This document shows positions 18,037 to 27,848 of a stretch of 64,000 nt of DNA, piece by piece. The DNA is taken from contig NZ_BNCH01000010.1 of NCBI RefSeq assembly GCF_014656375.1, forward strand, positions 29,162-93,161. Direction: 5' to 3'. The DNA comes from Aliiroseovarius zhejiangensis. Lineage in GTDB: Bacteria; Pseudomonadota; Alphaproteobacteria; Rhodobacterales; Rhodobacteraceae. Every line of letters starts with the position of its first letter. The first letter of the stretch is position 1. The notes under the pieces are model-generated. The model did no database searches, had not been told where the DNA came from, and saw nothing but the letters and a program-made list of their open reading frames with translations. A program made the translations under genes and the position numbers.

Positions 18037-19406
18037 GAATTTCGGGGTCCATCCGCAGGCGGCTTTTCATCCAGCTTGCGCTAGTCGCGGCGGTCTTGTC
18101 GCTGGCCTTCTTTCTGGTCGTGCGCGGGGTGGCCGAGCGGGCCGCGGAAGGGACGCAGGACGACATCCTGTCTGCCTCGGCCACGGCCATCGCGGACAGT
18201 CTGCGCAGCGAAGATGGCCGCGTCACGCTTGACCTGCCCTATTCCGCGCTGTCGATGCTGGGGTCGATCAACGAGGATCGGGTGTTTTATCGTGTCGTGT
18301 CAGACGGCCGGACGCTGACCGGATATGCCGACCTTCCGCAACCCAATGTGCCACCGCGCATCAGCACCCCCAGCGTCGAGACCCTGACCTATCGCGGCGA
18401 CGAAATTCGCGCGGTGTCTGTCACCCGGCCCGTCGGCACCGGCGTCAATGCCGCGCAGGTCGTGGTGACAGTGGCCCAAACCCGGCAGGGGTTGGCCGCG
18501 ATTTCCCGCCAGATCACCGCAACGGCAACTGGCATCGGGGTTGGATTTTTCCTGCTGGCGACCGCACTCAGCCTGTGGGCCGCCGGGTCGGCGCTGGCGC
18601 CGATCACCCGGATCACCGGGTCGGTCACGCGCCGCGGACCGACCGATTTGCGCCCCGTGCAAGCCAACGCACCGGACGAGCTTGTGCCGCTGATCAATGC
18701 GCTCAATTCCTTCATGGGACGGCTGCGCGCCTCGCTGTCGCGCACCGAAGATTTCATTGCCGAGGCCGCCCACCGCGTTCGCACCCCGCTGGCCACCGTT
18801 CGCGCACAGGCTGAAATCACCCATCGCAAACTGAACAAACCCGAACACAAACAAGCCATTCGCGAGATGATCCGCGCCATTGACGAAAGCTCTCGCTCGG
18901 CCGGGCAGATGCTGGATCACGCGATGGTAACGTTTCGTGCCGACAGCCTTGCGCAAGACGCACTGGACCTGCGGGCGCTTATGGAGGAAACCTGCGACCG
19001 GCTTGCCCCGACAGCCGATCTGAAAGACATCACGATCCGGCGCGACCTTGGCCCCGATCCCGTGGCCTTCACCGGCGACGGCATCCTGTTGCAAGCAGCG
19101 CTTCAGAACATTCTGGACAATGCGATCAAGTATTCGCCGGATGACAGCGACATCACCGCGCGCCTGACCCTGAACGGCAGCATCACCCTGTCGATCACCG
19201 ACCAGGGGCGCGGGTTCGGCGACACCAACCTGTCTGACCTGACCACGCGATATATGCGCGGCGCGAATGTCGGTGACATCGTCGGGTCGGGGCTTGGTCT
19301 GACCATCGCAGACGAAGTTGCCAAGGCACATGGCGGTCGGCTGGAGATTTCACCCAACACGAAAGGGGAAGGCGCATGTGTTTCGCTGATTTTCCCGCGC
19401 GCTTGA
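18033..19406 (+). CDS. tctE: Sensor histidine kinase (TctE-like)
   Basis: A 457-residue membrane kinase. It has a membrane segment at about 11-31, a periplasmic sensing domain at about 32-160, and a second segment at about 165-185. A HAMP-like linker is followed by the H-box AEAAHRVRTPLA with His247, the N-box ILDNAIKYSPDD, and the G1/G2 boxes DQGRGFGD and GSGLGLTIA. It starts with GTG at 18033, which overlaps the tctD stop codon. It phosphorylates the TctD-like regulator. The short periplasmic part may rely on the binding protein encoded next. Confidence 0.92.
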   Translation: MRISGSIRRRLFIQLALVAAVLSLAFFLVVRGVAERAAEGTQDDILSASATAIADSLRSEDGRVTLDLPYSALSMLGSINEDRVFYRVVSDGRTLTGYADLPQPNVPPRISTPSVETLTYRGDEIRAVSVTRPVGTGVNAAQVVVTVAQTRQGLAAISRQITATATGIGVGFFLLATALSLWAAGSALAPITRITGSVTRRGPTDLRPVQANAPDELVPLINALNSFMGRLRASLSRTEDFIAEAAHRVRTPLATVRAQAEITHRKLNKPEHKQAIREMIRAIDESSRSAGQMLDHAMVTFRADSLAQDALDLRALMEETCDRLAPTADLKDITIRRDLGPDPVAFTGDGILLQAALQNILDNAIKYSPDDSDITARLTLNGSITLSITDQGRGFGDTNLSDLTTRYMRGANVGDIVGSGLGLTIADEVAKAHGGRLEISPNTKGEGACVSLIFPRA

Positions 19407-20425
19407 CGGGCATTCTGCTTGGACTGCTGCTGAGTATCAGCGCGGCGCAGGGCTTCGAGATCGAAGATCGCCGCCTGTTCGAAGCAACGGACGAACGGAC
19501 CCGGCTCAGCGTGATCTCGACCGCGGATCTTGACGTTTTTGAACCGATCATCCGCGCGTTTCAGGCCAGCCACTCGGATATATCGGTGGACTATGTGGTA
19601 ACGGGCACGACCGACCTGATGCAGGCGCTGTATGACGAGGGCGCATCCTTCGACCTCGCCATTTCCTCGGCCATGGATTTGCAGACCAAACTGGCGAATG
19701 ACGGCTTCGCCCAGACCCACACCCCGACCGCGTCTGCAACCCTTCCGACCTGGGCAAGTTGGCGCGACCAGTTGTTTGCCTTTACACAAGAACCGGCGGT
19801 GGTCGTGGTTTCGGACCGCTTTTTCCCGCCCGGTGAAGCGCCGCAAAACCGGGATGAACTGATCGCCATCCTGCGCGCCAACCCCGAACTTTTTCAGGGC
19901 AAGATTGGAACCTATGACGTGCGCCGCTCGGGCTTTGGCTATCTGATGGCCACGCAGGACAGCCGAAACTCGGACGCGTTCTGGCGGCTGATGGAGGTGA
20001 TGGGGCGTCTGGATGCGAAACTGTATTGCTGTTCGGGCGACATGATCCGCGATGTGGCATCAGGCAAGCTGGCCTTGGCCTATAACGTGCTGGGCAGCTA
20101 TGCGGTTGCCCAGCAGAATACCACTGATGGGTTCCAAATCATCGAGATGAGCGACTACGTAAACGTCATGTCGCGCACGGCCTTGATCCCGCGCACGGCC
20201 AGGAATGCAGATGATGCCCGCATCATGCTGGATTTCCTGCTTGATCTGAGGTCACGCAAAGATCTGGTCGCCGCATCCGGCCTGCCCGCCATTGATCCCG
20301 CAGCATTGCTCGCCAACCCGTCGCTGCGCCCGATCCGGTTCGGGCCGGGCTTGCTGGTGTTTCTGGACAGTCTGAAACGGCAGAGTTTCCTGCGAAACTG
20401 GGAAAACTCGTTGCTGCAAAATTGA
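19376..20425 (+). CDS. Periplasmic substrate-binding protein linked to the TctDE system
   Basis: A 349-residue protein with a signal peptide (about 1-26, ending SAAQGFE) and the fold signatures of iron(III)/AfuA-type binding proteins: LSVISTADLDVFEPIIRAFQ, DYVVTGTTDLMQALYDEGASFDLAISSA and AYNVLGSYA. It overlaps the kinase gene by 31 bp and has no permease or ATPase nearby. A sensory role is therefore more likely than transport: it could present a ligand to the kinase periplasmic domain. That role is inferred from context. The ATG at 19376 is used; no later start keeps the signal peptide. Confidence 0.8.
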   Translation: MCFADFPARLTGILLGLLLSISAAQGFEIEDRRLFEATDERTRLSVISTADLDVFEPIIRAFQASHSDISVDYVVTGTTDLMQALYDEGASFDLAISSAMDLQTKLANDGFAQTHTPTASATLPTWASWRDQLFAFTQEPAVVVVSDRFFPPGEAPQNRDELIAILRANPELFQGKIGTYDVRRSGFGYLMATQDSRNSDAFWRLMEVMGRLDAKLYCCSGDMIRDVASGKLALAYNVLGSYAVAQQNTTDGFQIIEMSDYVNVMSRTALIPRTARNADDARIMLDFLLDLRSRKDLVAASGLPAIDPAALLANPSLRPIRFGPGLLVFLDSLKRQSFLRNWENSLLQN

Positions 20426-20429
20426 AGAC

Positions 20430-20448
20430 GGCGGGGACTTGCCCCGCC
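20430..20448. terminator. GC-rich hairpin between convergent genes
   Basis: GGCGGGG (20430-20436), loop ACTTG, CCCCGCC (20442-20448), between the binding-protein gene and convergent ilvD. There is no T tract on either strand, so efficiency is uncertain. Confidence 0.5.
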
Positions 20449-20472
20449 CTCGCAACATCGTGTCGCCCATGA

Positions 20473-22308
20473 TCAGTCGATCATGCGCACCGCCCCCTTG
20501 GCGGCAGAGGACGCCAGCATCGCATAGGCCTTGAGCGCCTTGGACACCTTGCGTTTGCGTGGCGCGACGGGGTGCCAGCCCTTTTCGTCCTGAGCGGCCC
20601 GGCGCGCGGCCAGTTCGTCATCCGACACCGCCAGATGGATGGTCCGGTTGGGGATGTCGATCTCGATCTTGTCGCCTTGTTGCACGAGCCCGATCGCACC
20701 GCCTTCGGCGGCTTCCGGCGAGACGTGCCCGATCGACAGGCCCGAGGTGCCGCCCGAGAACCGCCCATCGGTCAAAAGCGCACAGGCTTTGCCCAGACCC
20801 TTCGATTTCAGATAGCTTGTCGGATACAGCATTTCCTGCATCCCCGGCCCGCCACGCGGCCCTTCGTAGCGGATGACCACAACGTCGCCTTCCTTGACCT
20901 TGCCAGTCAGAATGTCACTGACCGCCGCATCCTGGCTTTCGCAGACATGGGCCGTACCGGTGAATTTCAGGATGCTTTCGTCCACACCCGCCGTTTTCAC
21001 GATGCAGCCATCCAGCGCGATGTTGCCAAACAACACGGCCAGACCGCCATCTGCACTGAAGGCGTGGTCCCTGGACCGGATCACGCCACCTTCGCGGTCG
21101 GTGTCCAGTTCCTTGTACCGGTTCGACTGGCTGAACGCCTGCGTCGTGCGCACACCACCCGGCGCGGCCTTGAACAGGCTTTCCGCCTCGGGGTTGTTGG
21201 CGACCTTGATGTCCCACTTGGCAATCGCCTCGGCCATCGTGGCAGAATGCACGGTGGAACAATCACCATGCAGCAGCCCCGCGCGATGCAACTCGCCAAG
21301 GATCGAGAAGATGCCACCGGCGCGGTGCACATCTTCCATATGAACATTGGCGATGTTGGGCGCAACTTTACACAGGCACGGCACCTTGCGGCTGAGCCTG
21401 TCCATGTCCTTCATGGTGAAGTCCACTTCGCCCTCATGCGCAATGGCCAGCAGGTGCAGCACGGTGTTCGTTGACCCACCCATCGCGATATCCAACGACA
21501 TGGCGTTCTCGAACGCATCAAAGGTTGCGATCTCGCGCGGCAGCAGGCCCTTTTCCTCGTTCACGTAGTGGCGTTTTGTGATTTCGACGATCTTGCGCCC
21601 GGCTTCCAGAAACAGGTTCTTGCGATCCGAGTGCGTGGCAAGGGTCGAGCCATTGCCGGGCAGCGCCAGGCCCAGCGCCTCGGCCAGACAGTTCATCGAG
21701 TTCGCGGTGAACATGCCCGAACACGACCCGCAGGTCGGGCAGGCGTTTTCCTCGATATGCTGGACCTGTTCGTCGGTATAGTGCTCATCCGCCGCGGCGA
21801 CCATGGCATCGACAAGGTCGATTTTCTTGACGTCCAGATCGGCAATGTCGATTTTGCCCGCTTCCATCGGGCCACCGGACACGAAAATGACGGGAATGTT
21901 CAGACGCATCGCGGCCATCAGCATCCCCGGCGTGATCTTGTCGCAGTTCGAGATACAGACCATCGCATCGGCGCAATGTGCGTTGACCATGTATTCCACG
22001 CTATCCGCGATCACCTCGCGCGACGGCAGAGAATACAGCATCCCGTCATGGCCCATCGCGATTCCGTCATCGACCGCAATGGTGTTGAATTCCTTGGCCA
22101 CACCGCCTGCCGCCTCGACCTCGCGCGCGACCATCTGGCCCAGATCCTTCAGGTGGACATGGCCCGGCACGAACTGCGTGAAGCTGTTGACGATGGCGAT
22201 GATCGGCTTGCCGAAATCATCGTCGGTCATGCCGGTCGCGCGCCACAGGCCGCGGGCGCCAGCCATGTTGCGGCCATGGGTCGAAGTTCTGGAACGATAA
22301 GCAGGCAT
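20473..22308 (-). CDS. ilvD: Dihydroxy-acid dehydratase
   Basis: A 611-residue enzyme for the third common step of valine, leucine and isoleucine synthesis (dehydration of 2,3-dihydroxy acids to 2-keto acids), using an Fe-S cluster and Mg. It is nearly collinear with the E. coli enzyme: [17 protein letters not shown] (Cys122), [19 protein letters not shown] (about 189-207), [18 protein letters not shown] near the C-terminus. It has FVPGHVHL where the 2Fe-2S subtype has a cysteine, so it belongs to the E. coli-like subtype. The start at 22308 follows a GGTGGGG stretch; the family N-terminus [14 protein letters not shown] confirms it. Confidence 0.97.
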   Translation of the reverse strand: MPAYRSRTSTHGRNMAGARGLWRATGMTDDDFGKPIIAIVNSFTQFVPGHVHLKDLGQMVAREVEAAGGVAKEFNTIAVDDGIAMGHDGMLYSLPSREVIADSVEYMVNAHCADAMVCISNCDKITPGMLMAAMRLNIPVIFVSGGPMEAGKIDIADLDVKKIDLVDAMVAAADEHYTDEQVQHIEENACPTCGSCSGMFTANSMNCLAEALGLALPGNGSTLATHSDRKNLFLEAGRKIVEITKRHYVNEEKGLLPREIATFDAFENAMSLDIAMGGSTNTVLHLLAIAHEGEVDFTMKDMDRLSRKVPCLCKVAPNIANVHMEDVHRAGGIFSILGELHRAGLLHGDCSTVHSATMAEAIAKWDIKVANNPEAESLFKAAPGGVRTTQAFSQSNRYKELDTDREGGVIRSRDHAFSADGGLAVLFGNIALDGCIVKTAGVDESILKFTGTAHVCESQDAAVSDILTGKVKEGDVVVIRYEGPRGGPGMQEMLYPTSYLKSKGLGKACALLTDGRFSGGTSGLSIGHVSPEAAEGGAIGLVQQGDKIEIDIPNRTIHLAVSDDELAARRAAQDEKGWHPVAPRKRKVSKALKAYAMLASSAAKGAVRMID

Positions 22309-22428
22309 GCGGTCCCCACCTTGTCTGAAAATTGGAGTCAGAACGCGGATTACCATTCCATGCGCCCTGACGCCAGCGCGGATTGCCCGTTTTCATCGGG
22401 CTTGGCGTTGCCCGGCACCCACGCTAGA

Positions 22429-22443
22429 AGCGTTGCAAACGCT
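22429..22443. promoter_or_regulatory. Palindrome upstream of the epimerase gene
   Basis: Perfect inverted repeat AGCGTT (22429-22434) - GCA - AACGCT (22438-22443), 20 bp before the epimerase ATG and between divergent ilvD and the epimerase gene. The centre resembles operators of LacI/GalR-type regulators. No such regulator is in the window. Function inferred. Confidence 0.4.
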
Positions 22444-22463
22444 CTCCTGAAAGGCATATTCCC

Positions 22464-23483
22464 ATGGCATCGCGCAAAGTTCTGGTCACCGGGTCCGCCG
22501 GGTTCATCGGCTATCACCTGTCCAAACTGCTGCTGGCCGAAGGATTTCGGGTGCATGGCTATGACGGGATGACGGATTACTATGACGTCACCCTGAAGCA
22601 GCGCCGCCATCAGATGTTGCTGCAAGACCCCGGCTTTTCAATGACCGAAGGAATGCTGGAAGATCAGGCGCTGTTCGATCAGGTGGCCGACGACTTCGAA
22701 CCCGATGTGATCGTGCACCTCGCTGCGCAGGCGGGCGTGCGCTATAGCCTCGAGAATCCGCGCGCCTATCTGGACAGCAACGTGATCGGCACCTTCAACG
22801 TGATGGAGGCCGCACGGCGTCACAAGGTCGATCACCTGCTGATGGCCTCAACCAGTTCAGTCTATGGCGCGAATACCGACATGCCGTTCACCGAGACCGA
22901 GAAGGCCGATACCCAACTGACCATCTATGCCGCCACAAAGAAGGCCAATGAAAGCATGGCGCACAGCTATGCCCATCTGTGGGATCTGCCGACAACGATG
23001 TTCCGCTTCTTCACCGTCTATGGTCCTTGGGGGCGGCCCGATATGGCACTGTTCAAGTTCACCAAGGGTATCCTCGACGGCACGCCCATCGACATCTACA
23101 ACAACGGCGACATGTTCCGCGATTTCACCTATGTCGAGGATCTGGTGCGCGGCATCCGCCTATTGATCGACGCGGCCCCGGTGCGCCCTGACAGCCCGGA
23201 CGACATTGAGCCGGGCGACAGCCTGTCCCCCGCTGCCCCCTATCGCGTGGTGAACCTTGGCAATTCCGACAAGGTGCGCCTGTTGGATTTCGTCGATGCG
23301 ATCGAGGATGCTTTGGGCCGGAAAGCCCAGCGCAACTATATGGAGATGCAGATGGGCGATGTTCCGGCCACATGGGCGGATGCAACGCTTCTGCAACGCC
23401 TGACCGGCTATCGCCCCGCCACTGATTTCCGCGATGGGGTGAACCGTTTCGTCGCGTGGTATCGGGACTATTTCAAGGTCTGA
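22464..23483 (+). CDS. NAD-dependent epimerase, UDP-glucuronate 4-epimerase type
   Basis: A 339-residue short-chain dehydrogenase/reductase. NAD-binding motif TGSAGFIGYHL (about 9-19), MASTSSVYGAN active-site strand, catalytic YAATK (Tyr and Lys) and RFFTVYGPWGRPDMALFKF, the signature of UDP-glucuronate/UDP-galacturonate epimerases. It makes UDP-galacturonate for an acidic polysaccharide. The AAAGG at 22450-22454 is the likely ribosome site. It begins the polysaccharide locus and is separated from the next gene by a 143-bp gap with a CtrA-like box, so it may be transcribed separately. Confidence 0.9.
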   Translation: MASRKVLVTGSAGFIGYHLSKLLLAEGFRVHGYDGMTDYYDVTLKQRRHQMLLQDPGFSMTEGMLEDQALFDQVADDFEPDVIVHLAAQAGVRYSLENPRAYLDSNVIGTFNVMEAARRHKVDHLLMASTSSVYGANTDMPFTETEKADTQLTIYAATKKANESMAHSYAHLWDLPTTMFRFFTVYGPWGRPDMALFKFTKGILDGTPIDIYNNGDMFRDFTYVEDLVRGIRLLIDAAPVRPDSPDDIEPGDSLSPAAPYRVVNLGNSDKVRLLDFVDAIEDALGRKAQRNYMEMQMGDVPATWADATLLQRLTGYRPATDFRDGVNRFVAWYRDYFKV

Positions 23484-23545
23484 TGTCCTGCGTTTTCGGG
23501 GCAGGATAAGATACCTTGCTGCATTACACCTCTCTAGGTTGAGTT

Positions 23546-23561
23546 TTAACTTTCTTTTAAC
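23546..23561 (+). promoter_or_regulatory. CtrA-like box upstream of the capsule operon
   Basis: TTAA (23546-23549), 7 nt, TTAAC (23557-23561) matches the full CtrA consensus TTAA-N7-TTAAC. It lies in an AT-rich gap 66-81 bp upstream of the nucleotide-sugar dehydrogenase start, where a CtrA site would overlap a -35 region. This suggests cell-cycle or motility-type control of the nine-gene operon that follows. The motif is seen; binding is inferred. Confidence 0.5.
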
Positions 23562-23626
23562 GAAAATTTACGCAATGTTACACCCGCAATGGTTGTTTTG
23601 TGGATGGATAACGGACGCATTAGGCG

Positions 23627-24907
23627 ATGAAAGACTTTCCGGACCTGGGACAGATCGCGGTGATCGGGTTGGGCTATGTTGGCCTGCCACTGGCGGTCGA
23701 GTTCGGAAAGACGCGGCCGGTCATCGGGTTTGACATCGACCCTCACCGCATCGGCGAGTTGCGCTCCGGCATGGATCGCACGGAGGAGGTCACCGCAGAC
23801 GACCTTGCCAATGCCCGTCACCTGCGCTTTGCCAGCGACCCGGGTGATCTGGTGGCGGCAAACATCTTTATCGTGACCGTCCCGACCCCAATCGACGCCC
23901 ATAACCGCCCCGACCTGACGCCTTTGCGCCGCGCCAGCGAAACCGTGGGCCGCGCGTTGTCACAAGGTGATATCGTCATTTACGAAAGCACCGTCTATCC
24001 CGGCGCCACGGAAGAGGTCTGCGTGCCGATCCTGGAAGCGACCTCGGGTCTGACCTTCAACCGCGATTTTTTCGTGGGCTACAGCCCCGAGCGGATCAAC
24101 CCCGGCGACCGCGACCACCGGCTGCCGACGATTGTGAAAGTGACCTCTGGCTCGACCCCCGAAGCCGCCGACCGGATCGACGCGCTTTATGCCGGGATCA
24201 TCACGGCGGGCACCTACAAGGCCGAAAGCATCCGCGTGGCCGAAGCCGCCAAGGTGATCGAAAACACCCAGCGCGACCTGAACATCAGCCTGGTGAACGA
24301 GCTGGCGATCATCTTCAACCGGTTGGGCATTGATACGGGCGCGGTGCTGCAAGCAGCCGGGACCAAGTGGAATTTCCTGCCCTTCCAGCCGGGGCTGGTC
24401 GGCGGTCACTGTATCGGCGTGGACCCCTATTACCTGACCCACAAGGCCGAGGAAATCGGCTATCACCCACAGGTCATCCTGTCAGGCCGCCGGATCAATG
24501 ACGGCATGGGCGCTTATGTCGCTGGGCAGATGATCAAGTCGATGATGCGCAAGGGAATCAACGTCGCGAAGTCGCGGGTGCTGATCCTGGGCCTGACCTT
24601 CAAGGAAAACTGCCCCGATCTGCGCAACACGCGCGTTGTGGATATTCTGGAGGAGCTGCGCGATTACGGCGTTCAGGTGGACGTTCACGACCCCTATGCC
24701 GACCCGGACACCGCCCGCGCGGAATACGGGATCGAGCTGACCGGCACGCCCGAAGCGCATCGCTATGACGGTGTGATGCTGGCCGTGCCGCACCGCGCCT
24801 ATCTGGTTCGCCCGGCGGGATGGATCAACCGCTATGCCAAGAACCTGTCGGTGATCTATGACATCAAATCCGCCCTGCCGCGGGAAATGGCGGATCTGCG
24901 GCTGTGA
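23627..24907 (+). CDS. Nucleotide sugar dehydrogenase (UDP-hexuronate forming, TviB/WbpA type)
   Basis: A 426-residue UDP-sugar 6-dehydrogenase. N-terminal Rossmann motif [16 protein letters not shown], central domain with [17 protein letters not shown], and catalytic Cys in [16 protein letters not shown] (about residues 262-277). Motifs in [20 protein letters not shown] and the overall length match UDP-N-acetyl-hexosamine dehydrogenases such as the Vi-antigen enzyme TviB. It makes an activated uronic acid for the polysaccharide. First gene of an operon in which every following gene abuts or overlaps the preceding one. Confidence 0.9.
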   Translation: MKDFPDLGQIAVIGLGYVGLPLAVEFGKTRPVIGFDIDPHRIGELRSGMDRTEEVTADDLANARHLRFASDPGDLVAANIFIVTVPTPIDAHNRPDLTPLRRASETVGRALSQGDIVIYESTVYPGATEEVCVPILEATSGLTFNRDFFVGYSPERINPGDRDHRLPTIVKVTSGSTPEAADRIDALYAGIITAGTYKAESIRVAEAAKVIENTQRDLNISLVNELAIIFNRLGIDTGAVLQAAGTKWNFLPFQPGLVGGHCIGVDPYYLTHKAEEIGYHPQVILSGRRINDGMGAYVAGQMIKSMMRKGINVAKSRVLILGLTFKENCPDLRNTRVVDILEELRDYGVQVDVHDPYADPDTARAEYGIELTGTPEAHRYDGVMLAVPHRAYLVRPAGWINRYAKNLSVIYDIKSALPREMADLRL

Positions 24908-26706
24908 TGATGCGAACTCTTGGCAAGCTCTGGTCGCTTCTGACCCCACGAGAACGCAGGCGCGGCACGCTGGTGCTGGGCCTAGCGCTGGTTATGGCGC
25001 TGTTCGAGGTGCTGGGCGTCGCCTCGGTCTTTCCGTTCTTTCTGGCACTGTCTGACCCCGATCTTGTGACCACAAACCCCTACTTGTCCGCCGCCTATCA
25101 ATGGGGCGGGTTCGCCAATCACCAAGATTTCCTTCTGGCGCTGGCGCTTGTCACCTTCGCCCTTCTTGTTAGCGGTGCGCTGATCCGCAGCGCGGGGGAA
25201 TACGCGATGACGCGGTTTGTGCAAATGCGCCGTCACAGCCTTGGCACGCGGCTGATCACCCGCTATCTGCGCCAGCCCTATGCGTTCTTTCTGGGACGAC
25301 ACACCGGCGAGATGGCAAAAAACATCCTGTCCGAGGTCGAACAGGTCACCATGTTCGCACTGGCCCCGGTGTTGCGGCTGACCACATCGCTTGTGACGCT
25401 TCTGGCGATGCTGGGTTTTCTGATCGTGATGGACCCGATTATCGCCGTCACCGCCATCGCTGTTCTGGGCGCCGCGTACAGTGCGATCTTCCTGACCATC
25501 CGCCGCCTTGTCACCCGCAACAGCGCCCGCCGGGTTGCCGCCGACGAGGCCCGATACACCATCGCGCGCGAGGCGCTGGGCGGCATCAAGGACATCCGCA
25601 TTTTGGCGAAAGAGGACGCCTATATCCGCCACTTCCGCGCGCCCTCGATCGAAGTGTCGCGGATGCAGGCCGCCAACCTCGTGCTGGGTCAGGTGCCGAA
25701 ATATCTGGTCGAGGCAATCGGCTTCGGCGGCATGTTGCTTCTGTGCGTGGCGCTTCTGGCGACCCTTGGCCCCAACGCCAGCACCGCCGCGATCCTGCCG
25801 AAACTGGGTGTCTATGCCTTCGCGGGCTACCGGATGTTGCCATCTGTGCAGGGCATCTATCGCGCGATGGTCGAACTGCGTTTCGGCGCGGGTGCGGTGG
25901 ATGTGCTGTTTGACGACATGCAGGGATTGCCGGACGGCGAAGCCGAAGCGGACGAAGTGCAGCCGATGCGCCTGACTTCAGCTTTGGAGGTCAGCAATGT
26001 CAGCTACTCCCATGACGGCACCGCCCGCAGCATATCCGATCTGTCCCTGACCATCCCGGCGGGAGCATCGGTCGGCATCGTCGGCGGCACCGGGGCAGGC
26101 AAAACAACACTGATCGACTTGCTCTTGGGCCTACTAACGCCACAATCCGGGCGGATCGGGGTCGATGGCATGCCAATCACCCCTGCGAATGTGAAGGGTT
26201 GGCAGGCGTCCATCGGCTATGTGCCGCAGTCGATCTTTCTGGCCGATACCAGCATCGCCGAGAACATCGCCCTTGGCACGCCCCGCGACCAGATCGACAT
26301 GGGCCGCATCGCGGAATGCGCCCGCATGGCGCAATTGGATCACTTTGTCGAAACGCAGCTTCCCGATGGCTATGACACCACCATTGGCGAAAGCGGTGTG
26401 CGTCTGTCCGGCGGGCAGCGCCAACGCATCGGCATCGCCCGTGCCCTGTATCACGACCCCGATATTCTGGTGTTTGACGAGGCGACAAGCGCGCTGGACA
26501 CCCGGACCGAACGCGACGTGATGAAGGCCATTGCCGCGCTTCAGGGTCAAAAAACCATCGTGATGATCGCCCACCGCATCTCGACCGTCGAAGCCTGTGA
26601 TCAGATTATTGTGCTGGAACAGGGTCACATAGCGGCAAGCGGCACCTATGCGCAGTTGATCGCGCAACATGACGGGTTTCGCGCACTTGCAGGGGTGGCG
26701 GCATGA
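24907..26706 (+). CDS. Lipid-linked oligosaccharide flippase-type ABC transporter (PglK/MsbA-like)
   Basis: A 599-residue half-transporter: about six membrane helices (20-330), then a nucleotide-binding domain with Walker A GGTGAGKTT near 395, signature LSGGQRQRIGIARAL near 500, Walker B ILVFDEATSALD near 519 and an H-loop (IAHRIST). It resembles PglK of the Campylobacter N-glycan system, which flips undecaprenyl-linked oligosaccharide. No Wzx flippase is seen in this locus, so this protein is the probable flippase. Possible starts are GTG 24904, ATG 24907 and ATG 24910; 24907 gives a TGATG overlap with the upstream stop. Confidence 0.88.
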   Translation: MMRTLGKLWSLLTPRERRRGTLVLGLALVMALFEVLGVASVFPFFLALSDPDLVTTNPYLSAAYQWGGFANHQDFLLALALVTFALLVSGALIRSAGEYAMTRFVQMRRHSLGTRLITRYLRQPYAFFLGRHTGEMAKNILSEVEQVTMFALAPVLRLTTSLVTLLAMLGFLIVMDPIIAVTAIAVLGAAYSAIFLTIRRLVTRNSARRVAADEARYTIAREALGGIKDIRILAKEDAYIRHFRAPSIEVSRMQAANLVLGQVPKYLVEAIGFGGMLLLCVALLATLGPNASTAAILPKLGVYAFAGYRMLPSVQGIYRAMVELRFGAGAVDVLFDDMQGLPDGEAEADEVQPMRLTSALEVSNVSYSHDGTARSISDLSLTIPAGASVGIVGGTGAGKTTLIDLLLGLLTPQSGRIGVDGMPITPANVKGWQASIGYVPQSIFLADTSIAENIALGTPRDQIDMGRIAECARMAQLDHFVETQLPDGYDTTIGESGVRLSGGQRQRIGIARALYHDPDILVFDEATSALDTRTERDVMKAIAALQGQKTIVMIAHRISTVEACDQIIVLEQGHIAASGTYAQLIAQHDGFRALAGVAA

Positions 26707-27848
26707 AGCATATGCCCATCACACAGCCGGACACCGCATCTGCGCCGAAACTGGCGTTCGTTCTGCCCGATCTGCGGGGGGGCGGGGCGGAACGGGTGAT
26801 GCTGACCCTCGCGACCGAGCTTGCCCATTTCGGCTATGCCCCGCATCTGATCCTTGCCAACGCGCGTGGCGCGTTGATGGATGATGCAAGCCGCGCGGGG
26901 CTTCCGATCACCGACCTGAAGGCAAGGCGTTTTCGCGGCGTCGCCGCCCCCTTGCGGAAATGGCTGCACAAGCACCGGCCCTCGGCCCTGATGCCTGCCA
27001 TGTGGCCCCTGACCAGCATCGCGGTCTGGGCTGCACGCGGGACCGGTGTGCCGGTCATCACCACCGATCACGCCACCCTGTCGGACCAATACGCGACCAA
27101 AGGCCCGCTGCACCGGCTGGCGCAGCGGACCAGCATCCGCGCGACATACCCCAGGGCGCGGGCCAATGTCTCGGTCTCGGCCGGGTCTGCGCGCGATCTG
27201 TAGCGGTTGGGGCGGCTACCCGCCCATCGGGTCAAGGTGATCCACAATCCCGTTGCCATGCCCGACCCCAAGCCGGGCGCCGCCGTCTGGCCGGCGCAGG
27301 CGCAGCATCGCATCTTGGCTGTTGGCTCCCTGCGCTGGCAGAAAGATTTCCCGACCCTCCTGCGCGCCGTCCGCCTGCTTCTGGATCAGGGCTGCGACGC
27401 CGAACTTGTGATCCTTGGCGATGGCCCCGACCGCGCGGCGTTGGTGGCACTGGTTCAATCGCTGGGCTTGACCAGCCGGGTGACGATGCCGGGGTTCACG
27501 CCACATACCGGTGCCTATTACGCAAGCGCCGACCTGTTTGCGCTGAGTTCGCGCAGCGAAGGCTTTGCCAATGTGATTGTCGAGGCGTTGTCGCACGGCC
27601 TGCCCGTGGTCGCGACCGACTGTCCGCATGGCCCATCCGAGATTCTGGACACCAGCGACATCGGCAGTTTGGTTCCTGTCGGTGACGCCGCCGCGCTGGC
27701 TGCCGCGATCGGCGCCGCCTTGCACGCACGGCGCAACCCCGACGCTGCGCGCAAACGTGCTTCGGATTTCCGACCGGGCGTCGCGGCGGGCAAGTTCCTC
27801 TCACTCCTCCCGCAACCCCAGTTATCAAAGCCAAAGAGGCCCGCATGA
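26703..27848 (+). pseudogene. Glycosyltransferase family 4, interrupted by an in-frame TAG
   Basis: Two segments in the same reading frame (26703-27203 and 27204-27848) make one continuous glycosyltransferase of about 381 codons, broken only by TAG at 27201-27203. The first part has the N-terminal motif VLPDLRGGGAERVMLTLA and ends VSVSAGSARDL. The second resumes with RLPAHRVKVIHNPVA and contains the GT4 donor-binding part (LAVGSLRWQKDFPTLL, LSSRSEGFANVIVEAL). A single C-to-T change from CAG would create the stop. It may be a real nonsense mutation, a sequencing error, or read-through. Start 26703 overlaps the flippase gene and the end overlaps the next gene by 4 bp. If functional, it adds a sugar to the repeat unit. 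Confidence 0.85.
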
